Shown here: piece after piece, positions 25,501-41,463 of the stretch | How positions within the stretch are numbered: position 1 is the stretch's first letter | Layout of the letters: every line of letters begins with the position of its first letter | Source of the DNA: Chrysomallon squamiferum | Taxonomy: Eukaryota; Mollusca; Gastropoda; Neomphalida; Peltospiridae | Assembly: GCA_012295275.1 (NCBI GenBank) | Contig: CM022674.1 | Location: forward strand, 10,658,675-10,722,674 | Direction of reading: 5' to 3' | DNA: 64,000 nucleotides | The notes under the pieces: model-generated | Database searches by the model: none | Told to the model about the DNA's origin: nothing | Seen by the model: the letters and a program-made list of their open reading frames with translations, nothing else | Made by a program: the position numbers and the translations under genes

Positions 25501-28500
25501 AAAGAAAAATGATTTTATTTTAAAGTGCTTATGTCCATGATGAATAGTTTTAATGTCTATGTGATCTTGCCAAGGATATAGTCTGTTTAATATTCAATCA
25601 AAATTTATTTATTTTTTAAAACATGACAGATAAAAAAACCTTTTAATTTACCAGAGGTTTTGGTTTACTGTTTATTCTATCTGAATGCATTTTACTTCTA
25701 ATACAGAATAAATGGGCACATCATCCTACTTTACCACACAGATAGGTCTAAGACACAACATCTGTTCAGTTTAAACATCACATCTAATTACATCTAAAAT
25801 ATCTATCTCTATCTCTATCTCCCTCCCTTTCTCTCTCTATATGTCTATATATATATGTATATATGATGGATGACATAACCTTCATCTTTACCAGAGATTG
25901 CTAATGCATATCTATTCAATCTACACTTAATATCTATTTATATCTAACAGAGAATGGAGGAACATAATTTTACCACAGTCAGGATATCTACTCCAGTCAG
26001 TTACACATTTTACAACACATCCAGTGTCAAACAGCTGAATGCAAAAGAATGACCGTAGATGTAAAGAAAAATAAATATTCATAACCATTTCACACTGACT
26101 TAGTAACTACTTCATTCTGAAAACACGTTTTTTCTCTCATAAATATCAAATTACAAATGGATGAATGGACAGACAAAATGAGGATCAATGATAGAAGGAA
26201 GAAATACAAGAAAGATTGTACACTGAATGTTCAGAAAGGACATTAAATTTTATATATTTTTTTAAATTAAATGAATTGTAATGAAAACAAAATTGTGTTA
26301 AATGCCTTAGAGGAATTTAGAAACTTGGTGAACACTGTAAATAGAAGTAATTGTTAGGTTGTGTGAGAGATTGCAGGGGTTGCAGAGTTGTGTGTTGTGC
26401 AGAGCCAGCGAGGAATGTGTCAGAGTGTAAACAAGTACATGTTAACTTCACACAGAACCCTTTACAAAACACCAGCTAATTAGACAGATATCTCAACCAT
26501 GTTAAACAGATATCTCAACCATGTTAAAACAGATATCTCAACTGTGTTAAAACAGATATCTAAACCATGTTAAAACAGATATCTCAACCATGTTAAAACA
26601 GATATCTCAACTGTGTTAAAACAGATATCTCAATTGTGTTAAAATAGATATCTCAACCATGTTAAAATAGATATCTCAACCATGTTAAAATAGATATCTC
26701 AACCGTGTTAAAACATATCTCAACTGTGTTAAAACAGATATCTCAACCATGTTAAAACAGATATCTCAACCATGTTAAAATAGATATCTAAACTGTTAAA
26801 ATACATATCTCAATCTTGTTAAAATTGTAAAGTAATTTTTAGTTTAGTATAAGATTACATGTTACAGTTACAACAGATATTTGGAACTACATTAAAATAA
26901 CTATTAGTTTAGATACAAAATTATATTTTACATTAATTAATTAAATAGATACCAGAACTACATTATATAAGAATATCTGCTAAATCTTGCCTATGGATGT
27001 ATGAATGTATAGATGGATGATAGACAGATGGATTGAAAGAGAAATGGACAACAGATACCTTCTGAAGAACTAATATTAGTACAAGAACCACAGGTGGGAA
27101 TATATGAAGTAGAAAAATTATGGGAATACTAAAATATGAAAAACTGGGAATATTGGAAGTAGGAAAACTGTGGAATACTGGAAGTAGGAAAAGTAGTTGA
27201 AAATGAAACATGTGGGAATGTTGGAAGTAGACAACATGTGGAAATGTTGAAACTAGCACACAGACAGAACAACTCTATTTTGAGAACAAAATGTCATGAC
27301 ACAGTTCTGCATGTAGCAACTGGAACAGTTGTCAGTCCAGTATCATAGAGCAGTTTTCAGGGGACAAAACTTTACTCAGTGACACCCCCCTCTCACCACA
27401 GGACTATTTCAAGCCCCCCACCCACCCCCCTCACAGAAAGTTAACTGACAAATAGAAAAGTTATGTAAAGGTCAAACCATTCATGTTTTTTTTTTTTTTG
27501 AGCTGAATTGCAAAGTGTGCAGGATATTCACTGAACTGCAAAGTGTGCAGGATATTCACATGCTCTGGGAAAAGTATCTCATGACAGCAGGGAAAATTAT
27601 TTCAGTGAGAAAAAAAAAATGTTTGAAAAAAGATGACAGTGTGTGTATGCATGCATGTGTGTGTGTGTGTGTACAGTGTATATGACTGTTAAAAAATGTA
27701 ACAGAATCTATGTTTTTTTGCATAATTTTGTCTAGACATATAAATGTAATATTGAACACTGCTTGGTTTTTATATTGGCAAGTTTCTGTCATTCTGTCTG
27801 TGTGTGTGTGTGTGTGTGTGTAAGTGTGTGTTTCTGTGTGTTTATTTCTGTATTTAAGAAGCAAAAAGGTACAGTAAACTGAGCTCTTACAAAACTAAAA
27901 ATATCTGAGTGATATAACTGATGTGTTTGTGTTGTACAAATTGATTTATAATAGTCTGTACCCCAGGCTAGCCAAGCACTGTTTATATAAACTCAAGTTC
28001 ACATTTCCTCCTGTAATTGAATGAAAAGTTTTAGATCTTTTATGAAAACAACACCCTGAAACACACCTACACCTTCAAGCATGTTAATAGTCAAACAGAA
28101 CCTTTTTTGTTGAAAAGAATAAATAACTGTAGCAGATCTCATAATGGAAAGAAATAGTTTTTTTTAGAAAATACAATATGAAAGAAAGAAAGGGTTTTTT
28201 TTGAAGATATAATATAAAAGAAAATGTCTCTATTGTGCAAACTTAGTTATAATGAATTTCTGCTGTGCTGTTAAAAAAAAAAAAAAAAAAAAAATTTGAA
28301 AAACTGAAAATAATTAAAAACAATTTTGAAGAGAGCTGGGTTTTCCTTTTATCATTATTATTATTATTATCTTCTGTTTTCATTTTTGTTGTTGTTGATA
28401 ATTCTTTTTCTGTCTGGGATTCATATTAGCATATGATTACATTAGAAATAGCATTTTCTTCCTTCTTCAAGAGCAAAAATTGTTTAAACTTTATTATAAA

Positions 28501-29624
28501 TGTTTTTGTTCTTTTTAAAAGACTTTTTTTTATAATAATAATGATAATGAGAATGAGAATGATTATAACAATTATTGAGATTAGTCTACTTGAAAAAAGT
28601 TCTTATCACTATGACAACAAACTCTGCCAGTGCAGTGCGTGTCATTAACAAGTGGCAATGATTAATGCAGTGTTATGTGCCCCAGACACAAATCCAATAA
28701 TTATGTAACCATGGCAACAGACTGGTCACAGCAACAGCTGTAACTTGCTTTTAGTGTGATAACAACTCAAAATTAATGATAATTAGTTAAGTAACAATGG
28801 ACATCGCTCAATGACAAATCATTAATATTTTATTAATCAGCGACTAAGTGTTAATGGTGCACACATTCAACCATGCCAGACTTAGATCCATCCATCTGTC
28901 CATCTACTAATGAAATGTCCAAATTGCAATCACTCTTCTGGTCAGAGTAAAGGCTCCCAGAAGTGATAAAATAAAAATTATTTATCATGTGATACATTTT
29001 ATCGAGAAAATTGGCTTTAAATTGTAACATCTGTAAACAGGTTACAACTGTAAGAATCAGCTGGACAGTAAAGAAATATTTTCATTAAAAATACAAAATG
29101 TACTTGCGTATTTATTTTTTTAAGTGATTTGTATTAGAATGATGATTATTGTAATAGATGGGTTACTTGATTAACCTGTTTTTGTAGTAGATGTGTTATA
29201 AAGAAACATGAAGAAATCTCACATTGACCTGCTCAGTTTGATTAACAAGTTCTTTTATAAGTTCTGTTTTATAAGTAACCATTGCCTCTGATACATTGTG
29301 TCTGTGTGTCTGTGTTTGTGTGTCTGTGTTTGTGTGTGTGTGTTACAGCTGTGTGAATGTTTTTTTACAAGCAGGAGTAAATCCAGAATTAAAGAAGAGT
29401 ATTTTGTGTATAACTCTTGAAACTGTATATTTTGTTTCCATCAGCACCCACAAATAAAATAAACAAATAAATAAAATGAAAGAATCAGAAGAATACACAA
29501 AGACAGATGTTATAAAAAATGTATATTGTTTCACCTGTGATACAGAAAACCAGGTGTGATGAAATAAGATAAAAGCTTTGTATACCTATATGAGGTGTAT
29601 CAAGTGTTTTACATAGATATATTC

Positions 29625-29662
<38 letters not shown>

Positions 29663-29680
29663 ATGTGTGTGTGTGTGTGT

Positions 29681-29726
<46 letters not shown>

Positions 29727-32700
29727 TACTGTTCAGATTATTGTTTAAATTACTGTTCTATTTCAATGAAAAAATATTAGTATTTTTAATACTACAACTA
29801 GTACAGTGACTTAAACCACTACTACATTTGTTTCTGCTGTCACTAATGTTACATATCCTGCTAATAGTGTTTATTTATTAATATTAGTCATTCTTTTCTG
29901 CTTTTTCTGTATTTTTAAATCATTTATGGGATTAATTTAAAAAAATGCCTTTTGAGGAATTTAGAAACTTGGTGAACACTGTAAGTAGAAGTAATTGTTA
30001 GGTTGTGTGAGAGATTGCAGGGGTTGCAGAGTTTGTGTTGTGCAGAGCCAGTGAGGAATGTTTAATGAAATCTGAATTGTTAATGTGTGTGGGTTTCTGT
30101 ATTTAATTTCAGAACTGACTTGTACATCATTACTGTCATCACACCTGTGGTATACCAGTTATTACATAACTGTTCCTATTACAATCACTGTCTCATTACC
30201 AGTGTTACATACAGGTGTTACATACAAGTGTTACATACAAGTGTTACATACAAGTGTTACGTACAGAATCACACAAGATGCTGTGAGGCCATCCCAGTGA
30301 AACATTAATGGTCTGAACTCAAATTATTGTGGTTTGTTCTAAGACAAAACAGAACTCTAAATAATAAAGAACTATGTAGACCATAAAAATAAAATTAAAA
30401 GCAAAATTAAAACTAAAATGTGTTATGATATATTAATGATCAAAGAAGAATGATATTTATAATGATTATGATTATGATGATAATAAATGTGATAATGTTG
30501 ATAAAGCTAATAATGATGACTTTAATCTTGGAAAAATAAAACAGTTAATATTCCTATGTGATCATGTGACAAATATTAAGTAACAAAAAAGTCATGTCAC
30601 ATCAACAACAGAGACGTTGTCATTGTGAGATGTCCCTGTGACGTGAGAAACGTGGAGACAGCATCAGTACAATTACCTGTGAGCAGGCTGTGTACACATG
30701 CACTGAATGTACTCTTTGAACCCTCTATCTGCCGCTTCACGTAATCACACGAGTGTAATGCATGATTTAATGAAATGTAATGTAAACTATCAGAAGTGCG
30801 TTCACTTTCCACTGCTCGATATGCAATATGAGAATTCCCATTTTCTTTTAAAGTGATAAGAATGAATTAATTTAAACTTTCATTCTAAAGTTCATTTTAA
30901 TATCTTTAAATTTTATGCAGACTTTCTTTAAGTTCATTTTAACCTCAAAATGTAATAGAATTTTTTATTAATATTAGGACAGGAAATATTTTAATATTGT
31001 TATACAAACTGTTATTACTGTTGCTGCTGCTATTGCTACTATATTATTACTACTACTACTACAACCATTGCTGCTGCTCCAACAGCTATATATAATAACA
31101 ATAAAAACAACAATAATAATAATAATAATACTTATAATAATAAATCGTAATAATAGCATAATGTTACAAAACTACTACTTACTGGTGATAGCAATAATAA
31201 TGGTAAAAAAAGCCAGCAGTAAGACAGAGTACAGTTCAAGGTTCAGTCCTATCAGAAAAGAAGTATGACTGGTATGATATACAGAGATAAATAAGCAGTT
31301 TGTGTGACACTTTCATGCAATAAAATAATTATGTCCTTATCTCAAAACATATCTCATTTCTTTGTCTGTTTCAGATTAAATTAATTTAAAAAAAAAAAAA
31401 AAAATTCTCACAAAAACACATTATTTAGTCATTTTTCCATCACATGCAGAAACCTCAGGATGATAAAGTCACATTCCATAACTGAAAGCAGCTGACACAT
31501 TTAAAATGTTTCTTACATCACAAGTTTAGCCTGAAAGAGTTTTATCAGAAAATGATGCTAATCAAAAGAAAGCACTTCAATTGCCTTCATTACTGATAAA
31601 ACTCCAGTAAAAATACTACAGAGTGAAAATAATCCAGTGAAATCTAGAAACATTTTATCTGTGTAACATGTCAGTAAAAAAAAAAAATGCAATACAATAG
31701 ATAAACAAACAAACAAACAAATTAATGATTGAATGAATAAATAAAAAAAAGTCGTATTGTACAATAATATTTTAGTAAAAAACCTCATCAGATATAAAGC
31801 AATATTCTAGCAAAAATATAACTAATTATAAAGTAATATTGCAGTAAAAATATAATATTGTAAAATATGATTCCAGTAAAAATATAATATTGTAAAATAT
31901 GATTCCAGTAAAAATATTACTAATTACTAATTATCATCATTGTAGCATTATCTCTTATAAAATAACATCCTAAAAAATATTACCTTTTGTAAAATATCAT
32001 CTGAATACTTTTATAATAGTAATAATAATAATAACAATAATAATAACAATAATAATAATGAAAATTATCAAAATAATGATAATGATGATGATGATAATAA
32101 TAATACAAATAATAATAAAAGCAAAAACAACAAAAACTAAGATAATAGTAGTAAATCAGCCCTGCTAGGAGACTGTTACCTGTTTGTAAACTGCACTGTG
32201 TTGCAGGGAGTCACACAAGGTGCTGCTGTTTCTGTGATGACTAAATCCAGCTCACAGACAAAAAGCTTCATATCAAGAATAAATTAGCAACATGCCAATG
32301 GAGGACACAAAATACCGTCACATGCAGATTTCTTTGCAAGGCAAACACACACACACACATGCTCGCTCAATTGCATGTGCAGAGCATGCCTGCAAGCAGA
32401 AACCTGGGGTCACATTGATTTTCAGTTGAATTCAGTCAGTGTCAATAGAAACTGATTTCTAGTGAAGATTGCCTGAATAACTGAAGCCATTGTTAGAAGA
32501 CAAGAATTGTAAAAAGTTAAGAGGGAAAAATAAAGAATGACAGAAATTTGAAGTGAAGGCAAAAATCAATGTTTCAAATTTAGTCAGGAAATGAAGTAAA
32601 TAGAAATGAAAAATAATAAAATTCAAATGAAATTAAAAGTTTCTTCCTGTTTTATGACTTAAAGAAATAGAAAGCATTTCCCAAAATAGCAAATTTAATT

Positions 32701-35700
32701 ATTTTTAGAAATAAAATAAGGTTTTCTATTTCTTTTAGTCATAAAAAAAGGAAGAAACATTTATTTTTATTATGTTATTAAACTTATTTTTCTTCTTATT
32801 ATTATTAAAACAATAATAATAAGAAGAAGAAGAAGAATCATGATAAATAACAACAACATAAACAATAACAATAATAACAGCAATAGCAGCAAAAACAACC
32901 ATAATAATAAAAGACAGAAAGGGAGAAATGAAAAAACCTAAATAAAAACACAAAAGTGTTTAGAAGAAATTGCTTCCTTTTATATAAATAAAAAAAAAAA
33001 ATTAAGTATTTCAACATTTTATGAAAAAAAAGAAAGGAAGGAAGGATTAAGAAAATGTGAGGAAAGAAAAACAAAGTATCAAACACTCAGCATGTGTTCA
33101 GTCTAGAGTGGTTCAGATATCATACAGTATGTTAGAGGTGAAAACTGGAAGCACATAATGGTCTTTCTCAAGTCTAAAAATATTTATAACTGATACAGAT
33201 CAGAATGCAGCTCATTATCAAAGACTATTCAATTTCTTCTAACATAGAATGATGAAGTATGAATGTATGTGTGTAGGTGTATAAATATTAATTTTATGAT
33301 CATATCATCCTCTTGTGTCTGCTCTCTTTAATGGAATAATACTTCATCATCATCATCATCATTAATACTATTATTATTGTTATTGTTATTATTGTTATTG
33401 TTATTATTATTGTTATTGTTATTATTGTTATTATTATTAATATTGCAAACAAAGGCCCATTAATATTACAACTGAAAAGCTTATCAACAGTTTAAAGACA
33501 AATAACAACTTTAAGATAAATTTAAAAATTGAGTAATTTAATAACTATTTTATTGTATTGTACTAAACTTACTTAATTTATTACTGTAATAATAAAAAAA
33601 AACATTTATTAAATCACTTTCTAATTAAAATACTGAAAAAAAAAACCATTTATTAAATCATTTTCTAATTAAAATATTGAAAAAAAAAAAACATTTTTCA
33701 TTTATAAACCTTTATTCTGTATTATTAAGTAAAAATTATTAAATAGTGAAAGTAACTCAAAAAAAAGAAAAAATGAAATATGTAAAAACACCCAACAGAA
33801 CAAGATCTTTGTAAGATAACACTGAAAGGTTTTTAAAGAGAGAAGAAGATTTATAATTGTAAACAGACGTTTGACAAACAATGATGACTGGCTGTATGAG
33901 ACCTGGGTCACAGACACAGATTCAGCAGGTAATAACAAGGACATAAAACACTGCAGATTTAGAGATGGATTACGTGTCAGCTAGATTAGTTCTGCTTGAT
34001 CAGTCAAGTGTAAACACTGCTACTGTTTTATCTGCTTCAGTTTGAAATTTGCACTTCTTGATGTTAACTTGTCCTTGCATTGTTTTTAGTCTTCACACTG
34101 CCTGCCATGAAAATTACTGCCCAAAGCAGATGTGCATGAACCCCAAATGTTAATCTGAACTTGTCATATTTCTGCTATTCACAATGCTCCTGGCCAAACA
34201 TTTCTGCATAAAGCAGATATGCACGAACCATAGGAGATGCAAACATTAACTTGACTTGTTTTAACCTTTCCAGGTGCAACAAAGAGATTAACTGATAACA
34301 AAAATATAAAGTAGCTTGTAAACAGTTTTCTCTGAACAGTATTAAATTTAAGCAGAGAGCTAAGTTTTAATGTGTACAGGAAATTGATGTCACAGTTCAA
34401 CTCACTTTCAGAGGTGTGTTATGAAACAGCAGCAAATATGTCAGTAAAACCCAAACCTAGATAGTGTTCAGTTTCTGTCTCTCAACCTGCAACATGCAAG
34501 CACATGCATTTACATATACAAAGATGCACATAAACACACACACACACACAACACACACATAACACACACACACACAACACACATTACTTTTAATTATAGA
34601 TTTTCTTATTCAGGGTTGAACAAAAAATGACTAATTCAGTACTTATGGATTTACAACATGACATTCTCCAAATCATTCTCATTTAATCCAGAACTATACA
34701 AAATAAAAAACAAATAAAGCTACATTTTCCTTGGACCTTGAAAGGGAATTAACAGTAAAAAAAAACCCAAAAACATCCCAAAAAAAAAATTTCACTGTTT
34801 AACATTAACTTTATAGAAGATTACACAAGTCTGGTCAAACAGGACAATAAAAAAACAAAACAAATTTCTGTTTGTGATGTCAATACTGAACAATAACACA
34901 CAGCTTTGTTTTTTTCTCTTTTATTTCTCTATTTTTCCTGCTGAATTTTTCAAAAATTGCAAATAAAAGTCAAATTCTGACTTTTTCTTTATTTTCTTTT
35001 TTTTACAAGTTAATAATTTTTTAAATTTATAAAAAAAAATTAATATTTATTCTTAAATTTTATTTTAAATTATAAAACAGTGTTCTCTTTAAAGGCTGAC
35101 TTTAATAAATTTTAGATGAAATCTAAATGACAAGTTCAAAATACAGTTTGGGGTTCATGCACGTCTGCCTAGGGCAGTGATGTTTAATGACCAGCAGTCT
35201 GAACAATAAAAACAATACAAGTTAACATTACACCCTGTCCTCAGTGGTTTTAGTAAGTAAAAAGATATATAAAAATATTTTAAAGTTACATCTTGGATTA
35301 ATGCAATTATATAATTAACAATTTAATATTTATTTAATGACATTTAAAAAAATATATATTAATAAATTCAAAGTGAATATTCTCGTACAGCAGAAATTAA
35401 ATCATTTTTTTTAATTTTTAAATTTTTTTTTTTGTGATAATACGTCTAGAAAATTTATCCAGCAATGAATATTATTTGAATATAACACAGCTGGAAGTAG
35501 ACTTTCACAACACAGTGACACCACACAGTGACACAACACAGTGACACCACACAGTGATCTTCTTACTGAAACATTCTGACATTTCCTGTCTCAATTCATT
35601 GATCTTCTCATTACATAACAAGAGGCAGGGGGGGTGAGAAAGTTTTTATCTCAGTCTTGGCTGAGTCATCAGTCTCTATGGTCAGTGGGAATAAAGCGAA

Positions 35701-38700
35701 ATGGAAAACAAATTCAAGAGAGGAAAATTAGGTCATCATTCAAAGAAAAATCATTTGTCTTGTGACTTCACTTGACAGTTTTGAATCATGTTCTAGGCTC
35801 TGCAGAAAAACAAAGAGTTCTGCACAGAGATTATCTATGTCTTCTGTAACAATGTAACATGTAACTGAAAACTAAGTGATTATAACTAAGTTATTTCCCA
35901 ATCCAACTAGTATCTGATTTCTGTCAGAGACAGTAAATTGTCTACATAAAATGTCAAAAACAAACAAAACAACCAAGTGAGCTGTTAATTGTTCAAACGA
36001 AACAAATCTCAAGTTTGGGGTTAATTAACAAGGTCAGTGCTGATGTAAATAATAAATACACAAAACTGAAACCTGCGTTTGTTGAAAACACTGCAAGAAC
36101 ACTACTACTACAACTACTACTACAACTACTACTACTAACCTTAATAATAATAATAAGAAGAAGAAGAAGAACAATATTACTACTACTAATAATAATAATA
36201 ATAAGAAGAACAATATTACTACTGCTGCCACTACAACTAATACTACTAATCTTAATAATAATAATAATAATAATAATACCAACAACAGCTACCACAAGAA
36301 ACACAAAACAACAATAATAAAAACAATATAAATTTACAAATAAATAAATACCAAAATAATTTTTAAAATATAAATTAAATGTTAAAAATAAATAGGCTAG
36401 AAAATTAAGTCAGAGATATTAACAAAGTAACTGAAAACAAACACAAACCATTCTTCTTTTGCACTTGTCCTTTGTCACTGTCTAACATGATTACTGTAAT
36501 TAGTGATAAACTCTGTAATTACAAACAATCGAAGGAAACCAGTGTATCACACGAGTTGTCCCAAAGTTTGAGGTCAGGAATGTGCAACTGTAATCTTTTT
36601 AAACAATGAACTTCCAAACTGCCAGACCAGAATGTTTTGAAAAATGTTTTTTCTTCTCAAGATTTTTATTTGTCAACACAGTTTTGCCAAATGTTTGTCT
36701 GGGCACCACCGAAGGTCATTTCTCAGTTTTTGTCATGGATCAACTGAAACCTTGAACAGTTTTGAAAATTTGATTTTTTACTAAATCTGTCTTCGGATGG
36801 CAGGAGGATTGAAGTGAAAATGTGAATAAAACTGTGCAGTGCAAGACAGACTGGATTCTTTAATAAAAAAATCATAAAACACAACTGTTAAACACTGAAA
36901 CAAGAGTGTATTTAGTTATTTTTAAATAAATTTCTATGCAAATAGATATAATATTAACAAAAATAAATGATGCATTTAAATACATTTTTATTTTAAAAAA
37001 TACCTTTTATTGTAATTTAAGAGTCTGTTAATGTGTTGAAAACTATGGTACCATATAACCCTTTAGTGTGTGAAATAAATTAGAGAAATTTTCTAATTTT
37101 ATGTTGAAACTATCAGTTTTGATATTGAAGTATTATTACTATCTTTGTTTTAAGTTATTTATTTATTTCCGTTATTATTTTATTTATGTTTAAATTTAAA
37201 ACAATTAGTATATTTGTCTTACTGACCCAACTGATAAATGTAATTAAACTGCTATTGATAAATGTAATTAAACTGCTATTGATAAATGTAATTAAACTGT
37301 TACTGATAAATGTAATTAAACGGTTATTGATAAATGTGATATTAATATTTTCATCTCTGCTCTGACTTGAAAGTGTTCAACTTGAATGATTAAAAAAGAG
37401 ATTCCTCTGAGGTCAGAGTATACACAGTATTCAGGGTCTGAATTCAATCCACTAGCTGGTTTCTACTACAAATGAGAGGAGATGTCAGGATAATCAGAGC
37501 CTTTTCACTCTAAGTGAGTCATTTAAACAGTGCACAGCATACAATCTAACCAATCTCTCTGTTTGACTAGTGAGTGGTAGCTAGTCAGGTCAAATCTTAG
37601 TAATGACTTCATCGGTAGACCTAAAACCTTCCCAGTCTGTGTCAGAATACTGATCATCAGGCAGTGAGATGAAATGTTAGTAATGACCCGACAAACAAGA
37701 TTACCAGTCTCTCGGTCTAATGTTAAACTACTGACTAATGGGTAGTGAGATCAAAACTTAATAATGACTTCTTAAACATAATCTTACCAGCATCCCTGGT
37801 ATAAACATTGAACCAGTTAAACTGTCAATGAGTAAATCTAAGTAATTAATTCTGAGAGAAAGCAGTCATAACATAAAATAAAACACTATTAGCTAGATAG
37901 CAAGATCAAACTTGGGTCCCAGCTCTTTCATTTTAAAATGAACAGTACCTTGATATATATATTTTTTTGTTTACTTGCAATCACACTAAATTATAAAATT
38001 AATATCAATAAATAATAATAAAAGATATAATAATATTTACTTTAATGACCTTTAAAATAACAGTTTATTTTCTTTCCCAATAATTTATATATGCCTGGAT
38101 AGAGATGTATAGGTTTTTTCTGATTATGTTAATTAACATGTGTGAATATTATTTATTAGTGTTCTGGGGAATGTGTCAGCTGTTTGGAGACACATCATAC
38201 TGTGGGTGTGTCTGAGTGCAAAACACTTCGTAAGAATCAATTGGTTTATTTCTCTGACTTCTCATTATCATATTAAAAAAGAAAAATTCGGCCTTGGAAG
38301 TGAGTACCCCCCCCCCCAGTGACTGAGATGCTGTGACATTGTCGCTGTACAAACAACTGCAGTAAACTAATCATCTCTGACAACACCTGCCACTACAACT
38401 ACATGCTATTACTGCTGATGTTTCAATGCACTGTTGACTTCAGCGCTGTGCAGACATGTACCACAACGCCTGTGTAACTGTTTGAACAACCACTGTTTTA
38501 TGATCTGTATTTTAAAAGCAAACTGTTTTCTACCACGTGTAAGGGATTAAGTCTATAATTATTTTCTCTTTATAAAAACACTTTAGAGCTGCTTGGTTCT
38601 AAACTGACCAATCAGAGGCAGCAGTAAACATCAGTTATACGATATGTCAATATAGTAAGGAAAATGAAAATATGATTTTATATGTTAATAGCCATTTTAA

Positions 38701-41432
38701 TGTTCTAAATAATTAGATGAAACATGGATCATAGGATCAAGAATTTCATGGAATTCAGACAGGTTTATTTCCCATTCCTGCCATAGCTCATACATTTCCT
38801 GTTAATGGGTAGGAACAGGTCATGTTTTACTTCTAAAGACCAACTATCCAATGGTTTCTTTTCACATATTATAATTAAAAAAAGCATTAAGCACTGTTAT
38901 TTGTAGGTTTTTCTAAAAACACATGCACTTAGAAAAGAACTAATGAATATGTTTGAATAGAAACACAAAATATGACTTCAGCTTGTGTCTGACTGGTTTT
39001 CAACTCATTCCACAGATCTTCCTCACTAGTGTTTATCTAAGCTGTACAGTAATCAGTGTATTTTGTTATACTACAGATTTAGACCCAACAGAGAATGTTC
39101 TGTCTTCAGACAATATGAAGTGTACACATGGAGGAGAATCAATAGGTATTCAACAGACCAGTATTTAACATGCAGACAGCACTGAAAGAAAATAAATTAC
39201 TTCACATCTCAGTTACAGAAATGGAATGAGAAGCTTAAATTAGTTGTCTTGTATACCAAATTATTGTACCAGAGGGGAGGAAAAAATCTATAAAGCTTTG
39301 CTGTAGCAAATCCAAGGTTAATCACAATAAGGCCAAAGTATTTTTATTTCTTTGTATTTAATCTGAGTATTAAAAAAATTAATCGGAAAATTAATTTAGT
39401 TATCTCTATGACAGTTATTGTAAGAGAGAGAAACAGAAACAAATGGAACCCAAGAAAACTGTTTTAGTAGATCAAAAGATATCTTTTTAACTAATCTGAA
39501 ACAATAATAAAAAAAATGAAGGTTAATTTAGTTATCTGTAGGTAAATTTCCTTTGAAATAGAGAAACAAATTAAATAAAAACTTGTCCCAGGAATAGTAA
39601 CAATACCAGCCAAATTATGTTTTAATATGAAGGTTAATTTAGTTATTTGTACTGAATAATTATGAAAGAAATCATTACAAAACAGCAAATACATTTCTAA
39701 GGCTGTTACAACATAACCTAATATATTTTGCTTGTTATGTAACTAAACACTTATTTTATCAAAAAATTATGGACTATAATCACTGCCTTATTTTCCTCAA
39801 ATTCTGGATCTGCCTTTGTTAGATAAGAACTTGATTGCATCATACAATAATTATACAGATAAATAACTGACAGACCTAGATATGTTTCTTGTGGTTAGAA
39901 ACCATTTTTAAAATCATATAACCACAAACTTTAACAATAATCAAACCAATATACCTGTGTTAAGATCTCAACAATAACTAAACTAAATAAAATAAAAATA
40001 ATTTTTAGCTTAAGACTAGAAAATCTACTGTTTTAAAATGTTGATCATAAGCGTCACAAACAAAGCCTGTTAAACTTGTGCTTATAAAGCACATTTTAAA
40101 ACAGTAGTTTTGTTGGAACAAAGAGAGGTATTTTTAGCTAAAATTTTATTATCTCACCCACACAGACTTGTTTCAAATTGTCAACATGATTAATGAGTGT
40201 TATTATGACTTCAACACTTCTCTGTTTTAATAGAAACATGACACTGTTATATGATAATGTTATATGATAATGTTATGTGATAATGTTATATGATCTACGT
40301 AATGAAGATGTCTGTGATAAACTGTTATCTGATCTACGTAATGAAGATGTCTGTGATAAACTGTTATCTGACTAACTGGCCCACTGATTGGCAACAGGAG
40401 TTTGTCTTTGTAACAGTCATCACAAAAATACAAAAACATGCCCAACTTAGAAACAAGTTGTTCATGTTGTCAAACAACAGCTTAATTCACAGTCATTCAT
40501 TGTTAGTATGAATTTTCTTTAACACACACACCCAAACATACACACAGACACGTGCACACACATATGCATATACAATACCTATTTATATATACAAATATAT
40601 ATACATATCCATGCACATACATATAATATATACATCCACACACACACACATAAAGATATTAGAAATACATGCACATTAATGTATGATGTATATGCTCATA
40701 TAGAAGAAGGCTTAACATGTCAGAACATACTTATCTGGCTGTGGTCACTGTGTGATTCTAGATCAGGAAACATCAAGTGTGGTCCGAGTGTCCTGCAGTG
40801 ACCACTCATAAACATGTCAGCTGAGGACACAGCTGACCCTTGTGATATCCCCCACTTTACTTTTATTTTTAAATATTGAAATCTTATTGGACACTGTGAC
40901 GGCTTTGTTAGAAAATCTCCACAATTTGTGTTTGTCAGTCAAAAGAAATAAATCTGCTGGTTTTATTAGTGAATTTACATTTCTCGTAAAGTTGACAGTC
41001 AAAGTGAATGAACTGGAAGTGGTTTGTGAAATTTGTTTAAAAAGGAATTTATCAAAGTTCATTTAATTAGGAATGTCAGGAAGTTAAATCAGAATATCAT
41101 TGAGTTTAGATAGGAATATCAGTATATCAATAGGAATACTGGTAAGTTTACTTAAATATGATGAGCAGTAAATACATTAAAAAAGATTTTTTTTCAAGTA
41201 AATAAAATATCAGGAATGTTTATTTAAACATGGACACTGGTAACTGTACTGACATAGGAACATCAATAGGTTTAAATAGGAATATTAGAAAGTTTGTTTA
41301 AGTAGGAATATCAGTTTGATAAGTGATTATCTGAATTAGTTAAACAATTGATTTCTTTGTAATAGTCATTATTCAGTATCCATTGCTGAAAAAACCAGTA
41401 ACAATAAAGGTAAGAATAAATAAATAAGTAAG

Positions 41433-41463
<31 letters not shown>

